A stretch of 64,000 bases of DNA from Megalonaias nervosa (lineage: Eukaryota; Mollusca; Bivalvia; Unionida; Unionidae), in contig JAECUM010005005.1 in the NCBI GenBank assembly GCA_016617855.1, forward strand, positions 1 to 64,000, read 5' to 3'. The position numbers and the translations under genes are program-made. This document shows, piece by piece, positions 26,863 to 38,818 of the stretch. Under the pieces are notes generated by a model. The model did no database searches. It was not told where the DNA came from and saw only the letters and a list, made by a program, of their open reading frames with translations. Numbering within the stretch: the first letter of the stretch is position 1; each line of letters opens with the position of its first letter.

Positions 26863-29800
26863 ACTTCATTCAAAGAAAGTATAGCAACTATACCGTATCA
26901 TGTTCCTGAAAATATTTTCCTATGTGCAGTTTCAATGCATCCCTCAAAAATTAAATCAAAAAGAATTATCACAAAATTAATCAAACTCAAATGATACGGG
27001 AGGAGTTCTTATACCACATGGATGGAAAATATTCCTGTACACCTTGCGTTCAAGTGAATTAACCGAAGCATGTATATGAAAGCAAATTTAATCTGATCTG
27101 CAACTATTTTAAACTTCCAGAACAGCATGATAGGAGGTGCTTCAAGGACAACACAATCACGTGATCCATAACATTGTACACGAAGGTTTTAAGGCATATT
27201 GACTTGATGTATTAGCTGTTTGCAAACTTCGCTGCAATTACGAAGCCAGTATTGTTGTATACTGGAGAACTTATGGTAAGCTAATAATACTAATAATATG
27301 AACTCCGTGACAGATAAAGATTTATGCAAGATAACAAAAGATTAACAGAGGAGGAAATAACTGATTTAATCGAAGTATCATGTCTTAATTATGACTATTA
27401 GGTGCACATGTACAAAACAGAATATCTTTTACACGGCCTGAAATCTAATGGAGCTATTCGTTTAAGGACGGCAAGGTTATGACACAGGTGAAAGTATGAT
27501 CACAAAATGTCAGCAGTGCACAATGGATTCCAAAATAAAACTGGATTTTGTTCTTTATAATGATATTATATTTTTGTTAAAGAGTGACATGATGACATGA
27601 TGATGAAAATGGGCAATATCGTCTGATGCGAAGACTTCTTCAAACGTGGGTTAAACCCTACTATCAAAACCAACAATGTAAAGAATGTCATTTCAAATTC
27701 TGATAAGCAATCTGTAACAGTACGTCAAGAGACTGTGCAGGAAAAATGGAAGACAAAATGAGTACAAATTATGCTGAGATGAAAGGTTTTGATACTAATA
27801 TTTCTACGAAATACGTAGCTTCTGGCGGCTATTCCACCTTCTTTTATTTAAAATCTCATTGGCTAGGTAGCGGTCTTTAACCTTGTATATGTTTTTTTAG
27901 CATTTTTTTTTAAATGTAGATGGACTAAACTTTATATTTTTAATTTTATCTTTCTTTGTTGCATCTGTGATGTCATTTGTTACCTGGCAGGACACTGTCT
28001 ACAGTGTAATCATCGTTTTGTTTCTGTTCATACATAAGATTGGTGAAAATACACTTCTGTTGTATTACTGGATGGCATTTCCGACTTTTATTCTAGGAAT
28101 GATTCCTATGTTACGTTTTCGCTTTGTTATGACCCTTCAGTATATGTTCTCCTCTAAACCATTCTAGAGCCCTTTACATTGAGACACTTTACAGCCATGA
28201 GTCACAATGTGTTAATATTTGCACAAGGAAAGAATACAAATTCGTTTTAATTTAATAGGTCTTTTCCATTACAAGATATATTTACAATTATGTATTGTTG
28301 CGTCACACAAAAGTAAACCACATAATACTTTTATACTTCAATATTAGTTTTCATTATTTTGGAAGAATAAAAAGAATCCTCTTTTATAATAATGCATCAT
28401 ACATTCATACATACATCGTGGATCTTGTTCGTGCCCCCTCCCAGTCCCTTTGATAGAGTATTGTTTATATTCACTCTGTGAAATAAATGTACGCCAGTGT
28501 GACAAACAGTCCGTTACAATACGCAAACAAAATATAATCTTGTTTAAAACTGACTTACTTGCCCATTAGTATGACTATACACTTGAGTCATTTTTATATA
28601 TTCTGTAATAGCCTTCTATTGGTCGTATTTAAAAGTAGGGTGTGAAGGTATTTTATTACTGTGTTAACATTCCATGTAGATCATCTACATTATTTTGTCT
28701 TTATTTGTGACAATTACTGCACACGTTTTCCGTGATATAATTTAGAGGGAGACAGAGTAATTTATATGTTGTCAGAAATTAGTCAAAAACAAAGTGGAAA
28801 TCTAGCCTTTTTGTCAACAAAAGAAAGAAAGAAATTATAACAGAAATATTACTTTAGAGAAATAGCTTCACTATGTACACTCAAGCCAAAATTCGTTTCT
28901 TCCTTCGACAAAAATATTTGATTATGATTCATCTGTGATGTACATGCCATATATTTCATAAAAATCTGACAATTGCTTCATTATACTCTGACACTAGCCA
29001 TTTTTTTCAATTTTCTTTCCCTCGGTCGACCGGTTTTGGCTTTTTTAAAAGTTTTCTTAAGGAGCGATACACCCTGTTTCATCTCCAGAGATTCACGGCT
29101 AAGTAGCTCGATTGCCACACGAAGCAAGTGTTTGAATTTAAGTTAGCAAAGTTGGTGGTCAGTGGTTAAAGCTTTTGTATCTGGCATGAGTACATATTAT
29201 TATTACAAATGAATTTACATAAAAGTAAAACATATTTATCAAGGGATATAAATATGCTAGTAGTGTTGAGTTCATTTGGTGAAAGGTCAAGGTCACATAG
29301 GTCAATTTCTTATATTTTTGGGGAAAACATTGATATTATGTGTCTATGGATAGACATTAGATTTCTGACTAGATTCACCAGTATATATGGTGTATCGTCC
29401 AAGATCATAAATCCGGTGTCAAAGGTCAAGGTCACATGGTGCATTGTTGTTTACTTTTGTTCACAGCTTGTATGAAAGGATTTTATCGTCTGTTTCCATA
29501 CATGTATTGTTATTTGATCTGTCACAACCAAACAGACGAATGTCGTACTTAATAGGTCAGAGTTCAAATATGCTTAGCCATGTGTAATTAGTGTTGCAGC
29601 GACATTGTCGCAACAAGACGATGAATTTAAGGGGGGGGGGGGTCAACCAAACGATGGCTTATAAGATTCACTTTCTTCATTCTTGTGTACATCCATGCAT
29701 ACCGGCGCCAGTTCCTCTGTCACTTCAATGCCATGAAACTTGAGTGGGAAGATGGGGTGATGCATCTTGACATGGATGTGTCACACAGAGATGCTTGATC

Positions 29801-30712
29801 ACCAAGATTAAATATTTTGACATTATCCATCACTGCACACATGTGTCTTGATCCATGGAAGCTTTCGCCAAAATTGCCAGCAGTTTTCTGTTTAGGTACA
29901 TCTTGGAATTCAGGTATGTTACTCTCAACATTCGTTTACTAGGACCTACTTTTCAATTTATCCAGCATAGATTTTTAGCAATCTCTTGCTTCTGTTTTTT
30001 TAAACTGATATTGAAAGTATGGCAACAAAACCGACAACATATATGCATTTAGGGACGCATCACAGCTGTGCATCTAAAATGCGTTCATTGAGACCTAATT
30101 CTTGCTTTGTGTCAGACAATTAATATGTGTTTAACGCTTTTTCACTTACGAACTACTAAACTTAAAATTTATGGACGTATCTTGTAGTGACTACATGCAC
30201 TGTATCAGAAACTGATCAGTAGAAGTATTACTTTGAAATGAAAAGTGCAATCTAAATGTCTCCTAACTCTGTTTGTAAATGCAATTCTATCAGTAGCCAT
30301 AAGGACGGCGAGGAAAGTTTATCGGGGGGGGGGGGGTATTGTTTGTTGTGCGCAAAACCTGAGTCGCTTTGACCCAAAATGATGTTCGTTTTTAACACCA
30401 AAACCACATATGTTACAATTATCTACAACCTCACTTCGAATCTACGGCCCACCTTTTGAGCATTTGTTGACTAAGAACTTCAGGTCGTAATTTTATTTTA
30501 TTAAAGAAAGTTCGTTGTTGGATAAAATAAAAATGAACGTAATCTTCCAATATGTATCCAAAACAATCACTGAATTGAATTAAGGTCACAACTTCTGCAC
30601 ATTTAAATAAAATGCCATGAAAATTTCCATGATAAAAGTATCACTGGGCGATTAGGTGGTATCTTCGTATCATATATTCCTTTGCATCAAAAACATCACT
30701 CCCAGTTTCTGA
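26863..30712. other. AT-rich sequence, nothing recognised
   Basis: Small ORFs (27967, 28344, 29209, 29855) show no family features and biased hydrophobic or random composition. A G12 run lies at about 29631-29642. Confidence 0.5.
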
Positions 30713-31017
30713 GACCGCTCCGGTGACCTAGTGGTTAGAGCGTCCGCATCGAATGCGGGAGGTCGCGTGCTCGAACCCCGGCCGGGTCATACCAAAGACT
30801 TATAAAAATGGTACTAACAGCTGCCTCGCTTGGCGCTTAGCGTTAAGAGGTTAATGTTAGGACTGGTCGACCTGGTGTCAGGATAATATGACTGGGTGGG
30901 ACATGATGCTACATGTCTGCGGCATGATGCCCCAGTGCTAGACACTACAAACTGTCATACTGCAGACATCGTAGCGATGTGACTGAAAAGTTGCTAAAGC
31001 TACGTTATAAATCCTGA

Positions 31018-31053
<36 letters not shown>
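30713..31053 (+). mobile_element. tRNA-derived SINE, family B, full length with target duplication
   Basis: Head CTCCGGTGACCTAGTGGTTAG and CTCGAACCCCGGCCGGG keep good A and B boxes. The tail is (CA)n to 31052. The 9-bp word AGTTTCTGA occurs right before (30704-30712) and right after (31054-31062), a target-site duplication that marks L1-type endonuclease insertion. Confidence 0.95.
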
Positions 31054-31056
<3 letters not shown>

Positions 31057-31250
31057 TTCTGATAAATGACTTCTCTTCCAATGTTTATTGTGTTAAGAAG
31101 TGGTGTCAAACAGGCTTTGTTAATGTAAGCTTAACAAAAGCTTCTCAGATGTAATATGCGTTGAATTATAACATAGTATGCGATTTGTTTCGCTTAATTT
31201 GATATTACTTTCGTGTATGATTTCATTCACATGATTACTTGTTCCTCATG

Positions 31251-31480
31251 TTATGCATGGTGTTCGCATAATTCATCTTTGGCCATATTTTTACAAAATT
31301 TACAGCTGGGGATCTCATCGGGCAGTAGAGCAAAAGCAATATCCGTCCCTGCAGGAAACTCAGTGCATATTTGCACGTGTCTTCCATGCGAAATCATAAA
31401 ATTTTGGTATGGATTCCAAATAAGAAACGATTCTCCGTCCATCGATATGCAAATTAACTGTGGTATTCCCCGACCTGTCT
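31251..31480 (-). other. Possible coding exon, unrecognised
   Basis: The minus frame ending at 31251 reads ESFLIWNPYQNFMISHGRH, then LPDEIPSCKFCKNMAK and ends ELCEHHA. Composition is protein-like, with Cys and His pairs, but the plus strand is also open here, so it may be chance or a transposon scrap. No splice partners found. Confidence 0.2.
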
Positions 31481-31492
31481 CTCCTCTCCACG

Positions 31493-31494
<2 letters not shown>

Positions 31495-31569
<75 letters not shown>
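31495..31569. repeat. (AT)n microsatellite
   Basis: About 75 bp of AT dinucleotides. Confidence 0.97.
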
Positions 31570-31572
<3 letters not shown>

Positions 31573-31679
31573 GCGGTCGGTAGACGAAATAAGCTATCAC
31601 AACGTAGATGTAATCAGAGTTGATAATACACCGTCGGACAGTCCTGGAAAAAGGACCAAAATTGTTATTAGATTAGTTG

Positions 31680-31715
<36 letters not shown>

Positions 31716-31716
31716 G
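31680..31716. repeat. (TTA)n microsatellite
   Basis: About 12 copies of ATT. Confidence 0.95.
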
Positions 31717-33679
31717 AAAGATAGGTCATAAATCTCACATCCAAATTGGGACCTGGACAAATCAACGGTAACGTTGTCTTTGCGCCTCTGCTGTCTATGA
31801 CTCAGTGCACGGTTTCGGCTTGAGGAAGGGTGGTCGTTCATTCAAGGTCAGTGATTTTTCCAGCTTTTCTGGGGAGGGGGGCTTTGTTTGGTGGGGGATG
31901 CCATCCTATCATCCTAAGGAACATTACGCCATCTACACCGTCGAGGGTGCGTTGATAGTACTTGCTGAGCAAGCGACATTAAATACAAGAAGTTAAAATA
32001 AAGAAAACACCAATATCTATTGCATTTGTTGGCTACTGTCGTCTAACATTCTGCCCGTTTTGTCCTTGAGACAGTATCAATAGACACTTCTTTCAACTTC
32101 CGGTGACTGTGAAGTAAACAACGTCAGAGAAGAGGTCAGACCAAAGAAATAAACGTTATACTATAATAAGTAAAATAAAAACAATCAAACAATAAAAACA
32201 ATATATATAATAACATGAAACTCATGAACAATTAATTACGAGTTTCAATTAAATTAATAACAGTATGTTACTTCGACAGAAACTGGTTTATAGTTTAGAG
32301 CATTTTTCGTATTTAAATGGATATGGTTTGTAATCTGTGTAAACATTAGACCATTCTCCATGGGGTGAGGCTTGCAGTGCAGGTCAATAGACTTGGAGGT
32401 GAAAGAAAACATTAATTTAGTTTTTATTTATTTTAAGAAAATCATATCTTTGAAAATTTTCCAAATTCGTATTGTACAGAGTAACTTAAATTAACGGCGG
32501 AATTAAAGTATTAACATTATTCCATTCTGACGTACTCTTTACATATTAAAGTATTTGAAGATCTAAGGGTCACTAATATTTGCGCAAAAGTTACTTGAAA
32601 ATTGCATTTCACAAGTGTGTGTGTTGGCGTGAGAGAGTTTATGTTTACCATTCTGTGTAAGTATGTAATATGCATACTGTGAAATATCTAGAACAACGGT
32701 TTATTTATTTGCTTGTATCTGTATTTTATTGATATCGAGTAAGTGTTGATTGTTATTACATATTCGATATATGCATGAATCTGTATTGTTTTGATGTCGA
32801 GTAAGTGTTGATTGATATTACATATTCGATCTATGCATGTATCCGTATTGTCGTGATGTCGAGTAAATATTGTTTGTTATTACATATTCGATCTATGGCC
32901 CTATCATTGCAATTGGAGGTGTTAAAATCGAAAACAGAAGTGATGAATGGTTTCCAGGAGCTAAAGAAATAATGCAGGATCAATGCAAGTCTGGTTCACC
33001 CAAACTCTTGTGTGGTTGGCATATGTCTACTGTCTGAAGCTAGACGATACTATTGACATTTCACTTCAGTGATTTGCCAAAATGATTTCCTTTGATAGAT
33101 CCGCTCATTAACGGACTAGCATAAAATTAAAGATTTTCGTGTATTTTAAGTGAGTTGCATTGTCCGTTTCTTTTTAAACAGCTAACAACATATATTGTAT
33201 TATTCTCCTTAACTTATTTATTGAAAGAACAAATTCATTTGGCTCTTTATTTTCTTATAGATATACTGTAGTTTGCATTTGTCAAGAAGAGAATTTACAA
33301 ACAAGGAAGCTGATTGTGTCATTTAAACTAATCAACGTTGAGCAAGAAAGAGACAGAAAAATTTTCGAACGACAGCACACAGTTATACTTACACGCTGTC
33401 AGATTTAAGAGATTACAAATCTGAAGTCCCTGTAGAGAAATTAACTGCATCAATCATTGAGTTTTTTTAGTCCATCTTTGTTCGGGTTAAAACGACAGGA
33501 TGCGACAAAACTGACTGGCAAATTTGTTGTATGTTTTATCAACAAAATGTTTAAATAACAAATAAATTGCTAAAAATAATAGTCAACAGATAATTCGCTT
33601 CAAAGACAAAAATTTAAAAGCAATACCATTTAAATCAACAATTTTCCAGGCATTTATTTCTTTTGTCCACGCAAATACG
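31717..33679. other. No gene recognised
   Basis: Contains three direct copies of a roughly 60-bp unit at 32700-32895 (GTCGAGTAAGTGTTGATTG and TTACATATTCGAT.TATGCATG words). Otherwise plain AT-rich sequence. Confidence 0.5.
32720..32897. repeat. Tandem repeat, three units of about 60 bp
   Basis: Each unit reads roughly TCTGTATT..TTGAT.TCGAGTAA, then TTGATTGTTATTACATATTC and GATCTATGCATG. Units start near 32720, 32782 and 32842. Confidence 0.85.
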
Positions 33680-33684
33680 AAGTG

Positions 33685-33716
<32 letters not shown>

Positions 33717-33872
33717 ATCTGGATTTTTAACGTAGCTTTCACAATAACATATCTCTACGATGTCTGCAGTGTGGCAGTTTATAGTGATGTCTAGCACAAT
33801 GGCATCATGCTGCAGGCATGTAGCATCATGTTCCACCCAGTCACATTATCCTGACACCAAGTCGACCAGTCC
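33680..33872 (-). mobile_element. SINE family B, 5'-truncated
   Basis: Tail half only: (GT)n at 33681-33716, then the family core through GACACCAAGTCGACCAGTCC. The tRNA-like head is missing, as in truncated reverse transcription. Confidence 0.88.
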
Positions 33873-34473
33873 AAATACGAAGTGAATATAGTCACATGGA
33901 AAGAAAGAAAATTATATGTAAGATCTGTGTTGCAATATCTGTGAATTGTTACGTTTACAACATTTAAACTTAAGAAATGAAAACAGAAAATTTCTTTGGA
34001 AGTGCTCATCCATGCTTTTTGTTGTTCTTTATATTATTGTCTTTTTACAGCTCATCAAAGTTTGTATTTACAATACGTTAATATTATTTGGGTTATCTTT
34101 TGTTGTTATATGTACTTTCTCGCCCGTAATATCACAAATGTACAGCCATATCATCAAATATTGTAAAAGTAGCTCAGATATTAGTTTCTTGAAATGATGA
34201 ATCTATCCCTAAGCATTTAATCATCGAAATATGCCAAGCGGCGAGCTTCCTTATGATTTTTATTCGTCTATGCCTGAATCCAACCCCTAAGCGTTCTAAT
34301 CAACGAAGCGTGCTTGTTATTCGACTAAGTCTTTTAACTCAAGGTCATAAATTGTCATAACTACAGAACTCGGGAATTTTGTTTATCTTTTTGAAAGCAG
34401 AATTTCAATAAAGGTTGGGAAAAAATACGTTATTTATTTGCTCGCTTGAAACCTTGTCACCAGACATTTTTTA

Positions 34474-34929
34474 TCAACTTGAATCATCACCCAGCTTAGA
34501 ACGCGCTGTTGGATATGTAGAAAAATGAACGGCTAGATCAAAAGCAGCCGGTCTCCTCAGTAAAAATTTCATTAGGCGTACAAGTTTAAAGTAAAGCGAT
34601 TCTTTAATAGTTGGATTTGCAGATGCGGCAGCTATTTTAGTAAGAAGCACTTTAACTTTATAACAAAAAGAAAACAAAGCAATGATAACAGCAAAAACGA
34701 ACACATACAATTCACTGCCACAACAAATGTTAGTGCGATTTGATGTATGCAAGCTAACAGTGAACGAATCAGTACTACACTCATGTTTAATTTGATTTAT
34801 GGTGCTTAGATCTAAACAACTTGGGGGGGGGGGAGTCCCATTAATTACGTTTTTAATAGTTGCTCTAAGTAGTTGTTTCTCACCCGCGAACTGTTGCAGC
34901 TTCCAGTTTATATATTCTGATGCTGACAC
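34474..34929 (-). CDS. Hypothetical single-membrane-segment protein, 151 residues
   Basis: Open from ATG to stop. N-terminal soluble part with NRT and NGT glycosylation sites and several Cys, one clear membrane segment (ELYVFVFAVIIALFSFCYKV, about residues 73-92), then a basic cytoplasmic-like tail (LLRRPAA). The composition is more protein-like than neighbouring ORFs. A 10-base G run on the plus strand sits inside it and encodes the PPPP stretch; it could be an error-prone spot. No homolog recognised. It may be a single-exon gene, an exon or chance. Confidence 0.35.
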   Translation of the reverse strand: MSASEYINWKLQQFAGEKQLLRATIKNVINGTPPPPSCLDLSTINQIKHECSTDSFTVSLHTSNRTNICCGSELYVFVFAVIIALFSFCYKVKVLLTKIAAASANPTIKESLYFKLVRLMKFLLRRPAAFDLAVHFSTYPTARSKLGDDSS

Positions 34930-35206
34930 TGTGTCAGATTAAAAAAAAAACTTTATTTGGAGGTGTGTGTTTTGTTTCGCTGTTTTGTTCTTTAAACGGT
35001 AAAACTAACATACATTGCTGTTGTGCATCGCATATTGAGTGTCTGAGCTTGTTCAAGAAATTATATTTTTGTCCGTGAAATGTAGAGTGAATCGAGTTAC
35101 TTGAAATGAAAATGAAATGATGCCTAAGATTTTTTGTTGCAATATTTTTTATTTTTTATACCTTGACAACACTTGAACAAAAACAATTGAAGTAGAAACT
35201 TTACTT

Positions 35207-35207
35207 T

Positions 35208-35254
<47 letters not shown>
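35207..35254. repeat. (AC)n microsatellite
   Basis: About 22 AC dinucleotides. Confidence 0.95.
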
Positions 35255-35256
<2 letters not shown>

Positions 35257-35475
35257 ACACGGCTGTGATCGCTAATACAATGGAGGTAAATCACACAGAA
35301 CTCTATCATGCTATGTGAGTGAAACCTGGCTTAACATTCATATCATTAGAACTAACCGCTGTCAATCCTTCAATGAACATCTGATTTAATTACACTGCCT
35401 CTACAGGCAAATATCTTGTGAAGTAAATGACTATCACCAAGCTTACTACCATGAAACAGAGCAAAAATATGACAA

Positions 35476-35505
35476 CATACATACATACATACATACATAC
35501 ATACA
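35476..35505. repeat. (ACAT)n microsatellite
   Basis: Seven copies of CATA. Confidence 0.95.
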
Positions 35506-36141
35506 GTGTATTACATGAATTTACAATGATACATCTGAAGTACAGAAAAATAGACTGCAACTTTATTTTTAAAAAGAAAAACAGTTGCCTAAAATTAATG
35601 AGCTGCATATGATCTGTTAAAAACTTGCGTGAAGGTTTTGCGACGGAAAAGGTTAGGGGTGGAATTCTACCTTTGAATCGTTCAGTGACGGCAACGTCGG
35701 TTTGTCATTGCATGGCCATTTGTCTCCAAGGATTTTAAATAATGCCACATGATGATCATGGCGACTGACGATACTGTGTACTTTACATTGTTTAATTAAT
35801 TTTAAGTATTAGAAATAATACTGTTGTGGCGATGGTGTCCTTTTCATGAAAAACAAAGTTTAATTTCTTGTTCATCTTGTCCTAATATAACATCGAAGCT
35901 GACGATGACCAGTCTTTGAAACACTACACAATGCGCTGTGAAGGTCGATCCAACAAAAGTGATTTGTATTCCTTCAAACTTTGACCAATTTGGTTTATGT
36001 ACATTTCTATATTCTCTGATCTGATCTATCGTCAATCACTTTGAGAACGTGGGATGCAGTCATTTCTCTGGAGTGGTTTGGGAACTCTGAAACGACCATA
36101 GAAAACACAAGACATTTGTACAAAGAAACAAACAAACACGT

Positions 36142-36720
36142 TTAATTGTTTTCTGTTTTCATGTCACGACAAAACTTTGAACATTTCGAAAAACTATTTT
36201 GTTTTTGTCTTTTGGAGTCAGTCACACGTGTCTTTGGCACATTCAACGACCTCTTGTTTCCATGTGTCGAAAACAAGACATTTCCAGTCACATATATCCG
36301 TTCAGTGTAAAGTCTGTTGGTAAGTAAGAACGGTAGATAATGTGCAACGAATCTCCTCCTCACATACGGATCGAGAATTATTCGTCACTAAAAGCACAAC
36401 TTTTGAATGATTTATTGCACAAAGTTTGGGGGTTATGTATTTGCATGGAATGGTGAACCAGGCGCCAAAAGATCTCACGTTAAACGAAAATCGATAAATT
36501 CAGTCTATACCACACACGAGATGCCTTCTCCAGTTTCAAGGAATTATATCATTTTGTGTAATGGGTTCAGCTAAAAGTACTTGGTAATCCTCTAAGTCTT
36601 TAATCGTTTCATTTTTAACCTTCTCCAATGAAATTCGGTGCAAACACTGATTGTTGTGACATTTCCACCCATATATTAATTTCGGGTTTTGTGTTTGTCA
36701 TAGTTTCTCTCGAGAATCAG
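36142..36720 (-). pseudogene. Decayed coding block, copy 1 (family unknown)
   Basis: Minus-strand segments read WKCHNNQCLHRIS, VKNETIKDLEDYQV, EEEIRCTL and ICDWKCLVFD followed by VVECAKDTCD, in shifting frames with stops between. The same ordered words occur at 51660-52140 (QCHDFCPQCCNKF, VNDSVKDLEIYQ, KEDVHCTL, VHDWKSLGFD, VAHYAKDIV). Conservation of amino-acid words over diverged DNA suggests that both come from a protein-coding family, now broken. I do not recognise the family; the Cys/His spacing hints at a zinc-binding module. Confidence 0.5.
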
Positions 36721-36913
36721 TGTATTCATACTATTTAAAAAGCAATGATTTGGACATCGAGAATGTATAATTCAGTTCATTTGAATCTGTACAAACTACA
36801 CGTGAGTTCTTTTTCGGTTCCAAAGCTAGATTTGAATGTCTTCTTCTAAACTGTCCATGATGAGAGTTCCTATGCACTGTTGTTTGGGCTGACTAAGGGA
36901 TGGTAGTAGCAAT

Positions 36914-37268
36914 TCAAAGATCATTTGGCATGTTAATGGTCTGGATCTTCAACATATTTGGTCTTGTCCATTTGAATGTGCAAAATCGATTGGTAAAATA
37001 ACAATAGTCAGGCATAGCCTTAGGAAACGTGTATTTTCTACTCATCCGTGAGTCTCCGAAAAAGCCCCTAAAATACGAAGATGGTTCTGGAATGAAGGGC
37101 TTCGCTTGTGCTTGTGGTTCCAAGAGTGGTGTATGGATGACAACCCCAAATGGGCACATGGACGGCATCCGGTTTGATGGCGGAACGAGAGCATGCTGCA
37201 TCGCTCTCTTTGCTGGATACATTATCATTCTCATCAAAGAGCACAGCTTAAATATCCGTCTTCAGTGA
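36914..37268. other. Region open on both strands, unrecognised
   Basis: Minus strand has a 107-residue ORF rich in Pro and Met (LLEPQAQAKPFIPEPSSYF); plus strand has a 79-residue ORF with GMKGFACACGSKSG. Neither matches a family known to me. One may be real, more likely an old repeat. Confidence 0.25.
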
Positions 37269-37812
37269 CCTTTAGGTATGTGGGTACATAATATTTTTTG
37301 TGAAATTTTTCTTTCTAGGTGGATGACTCCTGTCAAATTGATCTTTCTTTCTTGCAACACTTTCCTTTTTTGTATTGAAGGTATCCATACAGTACCAAAT
37401 TGTGATCGGGAAACCATACTAGTTTCTCATAAATTATCAGACTTTTTCCAAGGGTTGACTGGAGATTTGTTGATCTCCCAAATGTAATATCATGTGGGGT
37501 TGTAAGTATTTAGACATAAAGTTTGATTTTTAGCTGAGTTGATGACTTCATTGAACACTCCAATGTTCACGAATTGACTAGAACGATAGTTAAGTGTCTG
37601 TCCACTCATTCAATATTTTGTATTAAGTTGTCCATTCCTTAACTACGTTCTGGTAGCCGTAATATTTAAGCCCGCCACGGGCAAAAATAAAATCTTTTCT
37701 GAATGTTAGACGGTTCACCCTCCTAATCGATTGTTTTCAATGCGAGGGTGATACCATCCAGGTCGGTCGATGTACATGCAACTATGGGTAACAACGTGAA
37801 GGGTGCAGTTAC

Positions 37813-38060
37813 CTAAATGTTCCAACACAATTTTAAACTACCATTGGCTGTCAATTCATCAGCATTGATGACATTGGCGAACTCGTTGAGTGGACCAAAT
37901 TTCTTGACCTCTTCGTGACTCACCAAGGTCAAATCTTTACGTTCGATTTCGACGTGTTTGTTGAGCTTTCTTTTATCGTCAGTGGGACGAACGTACTGAC
38001 GTGGACCCACCAAATATTCGATCTCGGCATCATCAGGCATTGAGTGAGATTTTGCACAAA
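37813..38060 (-). CDS. Possible coding exon, perhaps MATH-like
   Basis: 75 codons with strongly protein-like composition: EIEYLVGPRQYVRPTDDKRK, HVEIERKDLTL, then PLNEFANVINADELTANGSL near the end. The end (F.NVI...EL..NGSL.LC) resembles the last strands of MATH/TRAF domains, but this is weak. A candidate acceptor (CCTCAG at about 38070) precedes it; the frame stops after KLCWNI. It may be one exon of a minus-strand host gene whose other exons I cannot see. Confidence 0.35.
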
Positions 38061-38228
38061 CAGCTGAGGATGAATTTAGGGAAAACTTTAAACACCGTTA
38101 ATACTCTATGATGGTTTTTGTTGTTCAGCCATAGAAGGTTGGTCTATATAATCAAATAAAGTGTATGCTTCTCTTACATACTCCTTTATTGGCTCACTTG
38201 TATTAATTATGTACATTTCTATATTCTC

Positions 38229-38310
38229 TGTCCGATTCTAACATTTTTCTACTAAAACTTATTCTTTGGAAACATTATCCTATGTCCGATTCTAACATTT
38301 TTCTACTAAA
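38229..38310. repeat. Direct repeat of 27 bp
   Basis: GTCCGATTCTAACATTTTTC followed by TACTAAA occurs at 38230 and again at 38284, 54 bp apart. The word GTACATTTCTATATTCTCTG just before it also occurs at 35999. Confidence 0.85.
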
Positions 38311-38552
38311 CCGTCCGGTTCTAAAAGCTATTGCAATAGTGTCGGCTTATCTTTCTCTGGTGGATACCTACCAGAAAATTTCCTTTTCTTCTCCATTAAA
38401 GAACATAAAAATAGCAATTTCACCTGCGTTACTAGCTATAGAGTCAGGTAAAAATATTTTATGTAAGACACAATTAGCAGAACGATAAATTTTACGCACA
38501 CATTGTTTTTCGTAATAGAATGTTGCTGCTGTTGTTTTTCGCCAGAAATATA

Positions 38553-38818
38553 TGTAATGTTCTTTGTTATTGAAGAATAACTCCAGAAGGCGATCTATAC
38601 TGTTTATTAAATACAAGACATCGGTAGAGTTAGGAATAGGATACAAGACTGCCGTGAAACTATTTTTCCCATGGAACTTAAACCCTAGTGAATAAATAAC
38701 ACTACCAGTTGTTGTCTATATATTTCAGTTATAATCCAGTGTGGAATGTCTGATTTCTTTACTGTCAAGCGATATTTTAAAGCTAATTAGATCAAGGTTT
38801 ATACTGCAATATATAAAT
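38553..38818 (-). mobile_element. Solo LTR of the Ty3/gypsy element found at 56-59 kb
   Basis: Homologous along its whole length to the LTRs at 56037-56291 and 58671-58869 (TTATTGAAGAATAAC, GTACAAGACATC-like, CCCATGG.ACTTAAACCCT, AATCCAGTGTGGAAT, ACTGTCAAG.GATATTTTAAA). Ends are TG...CA on both strands, and it is flanked by ATATA on each side, the 5-bp target duplication expected for this class. No internal sequence, so it formed by LTR-LTR recombination. Confidence 0.88.

Noticed and set aside
30716..30790. tRNA gene with good A and B boxes
   Set aside because: Part of a 340-bp SINE with target duplication; no proper anticodon arm and acceptor pairing.
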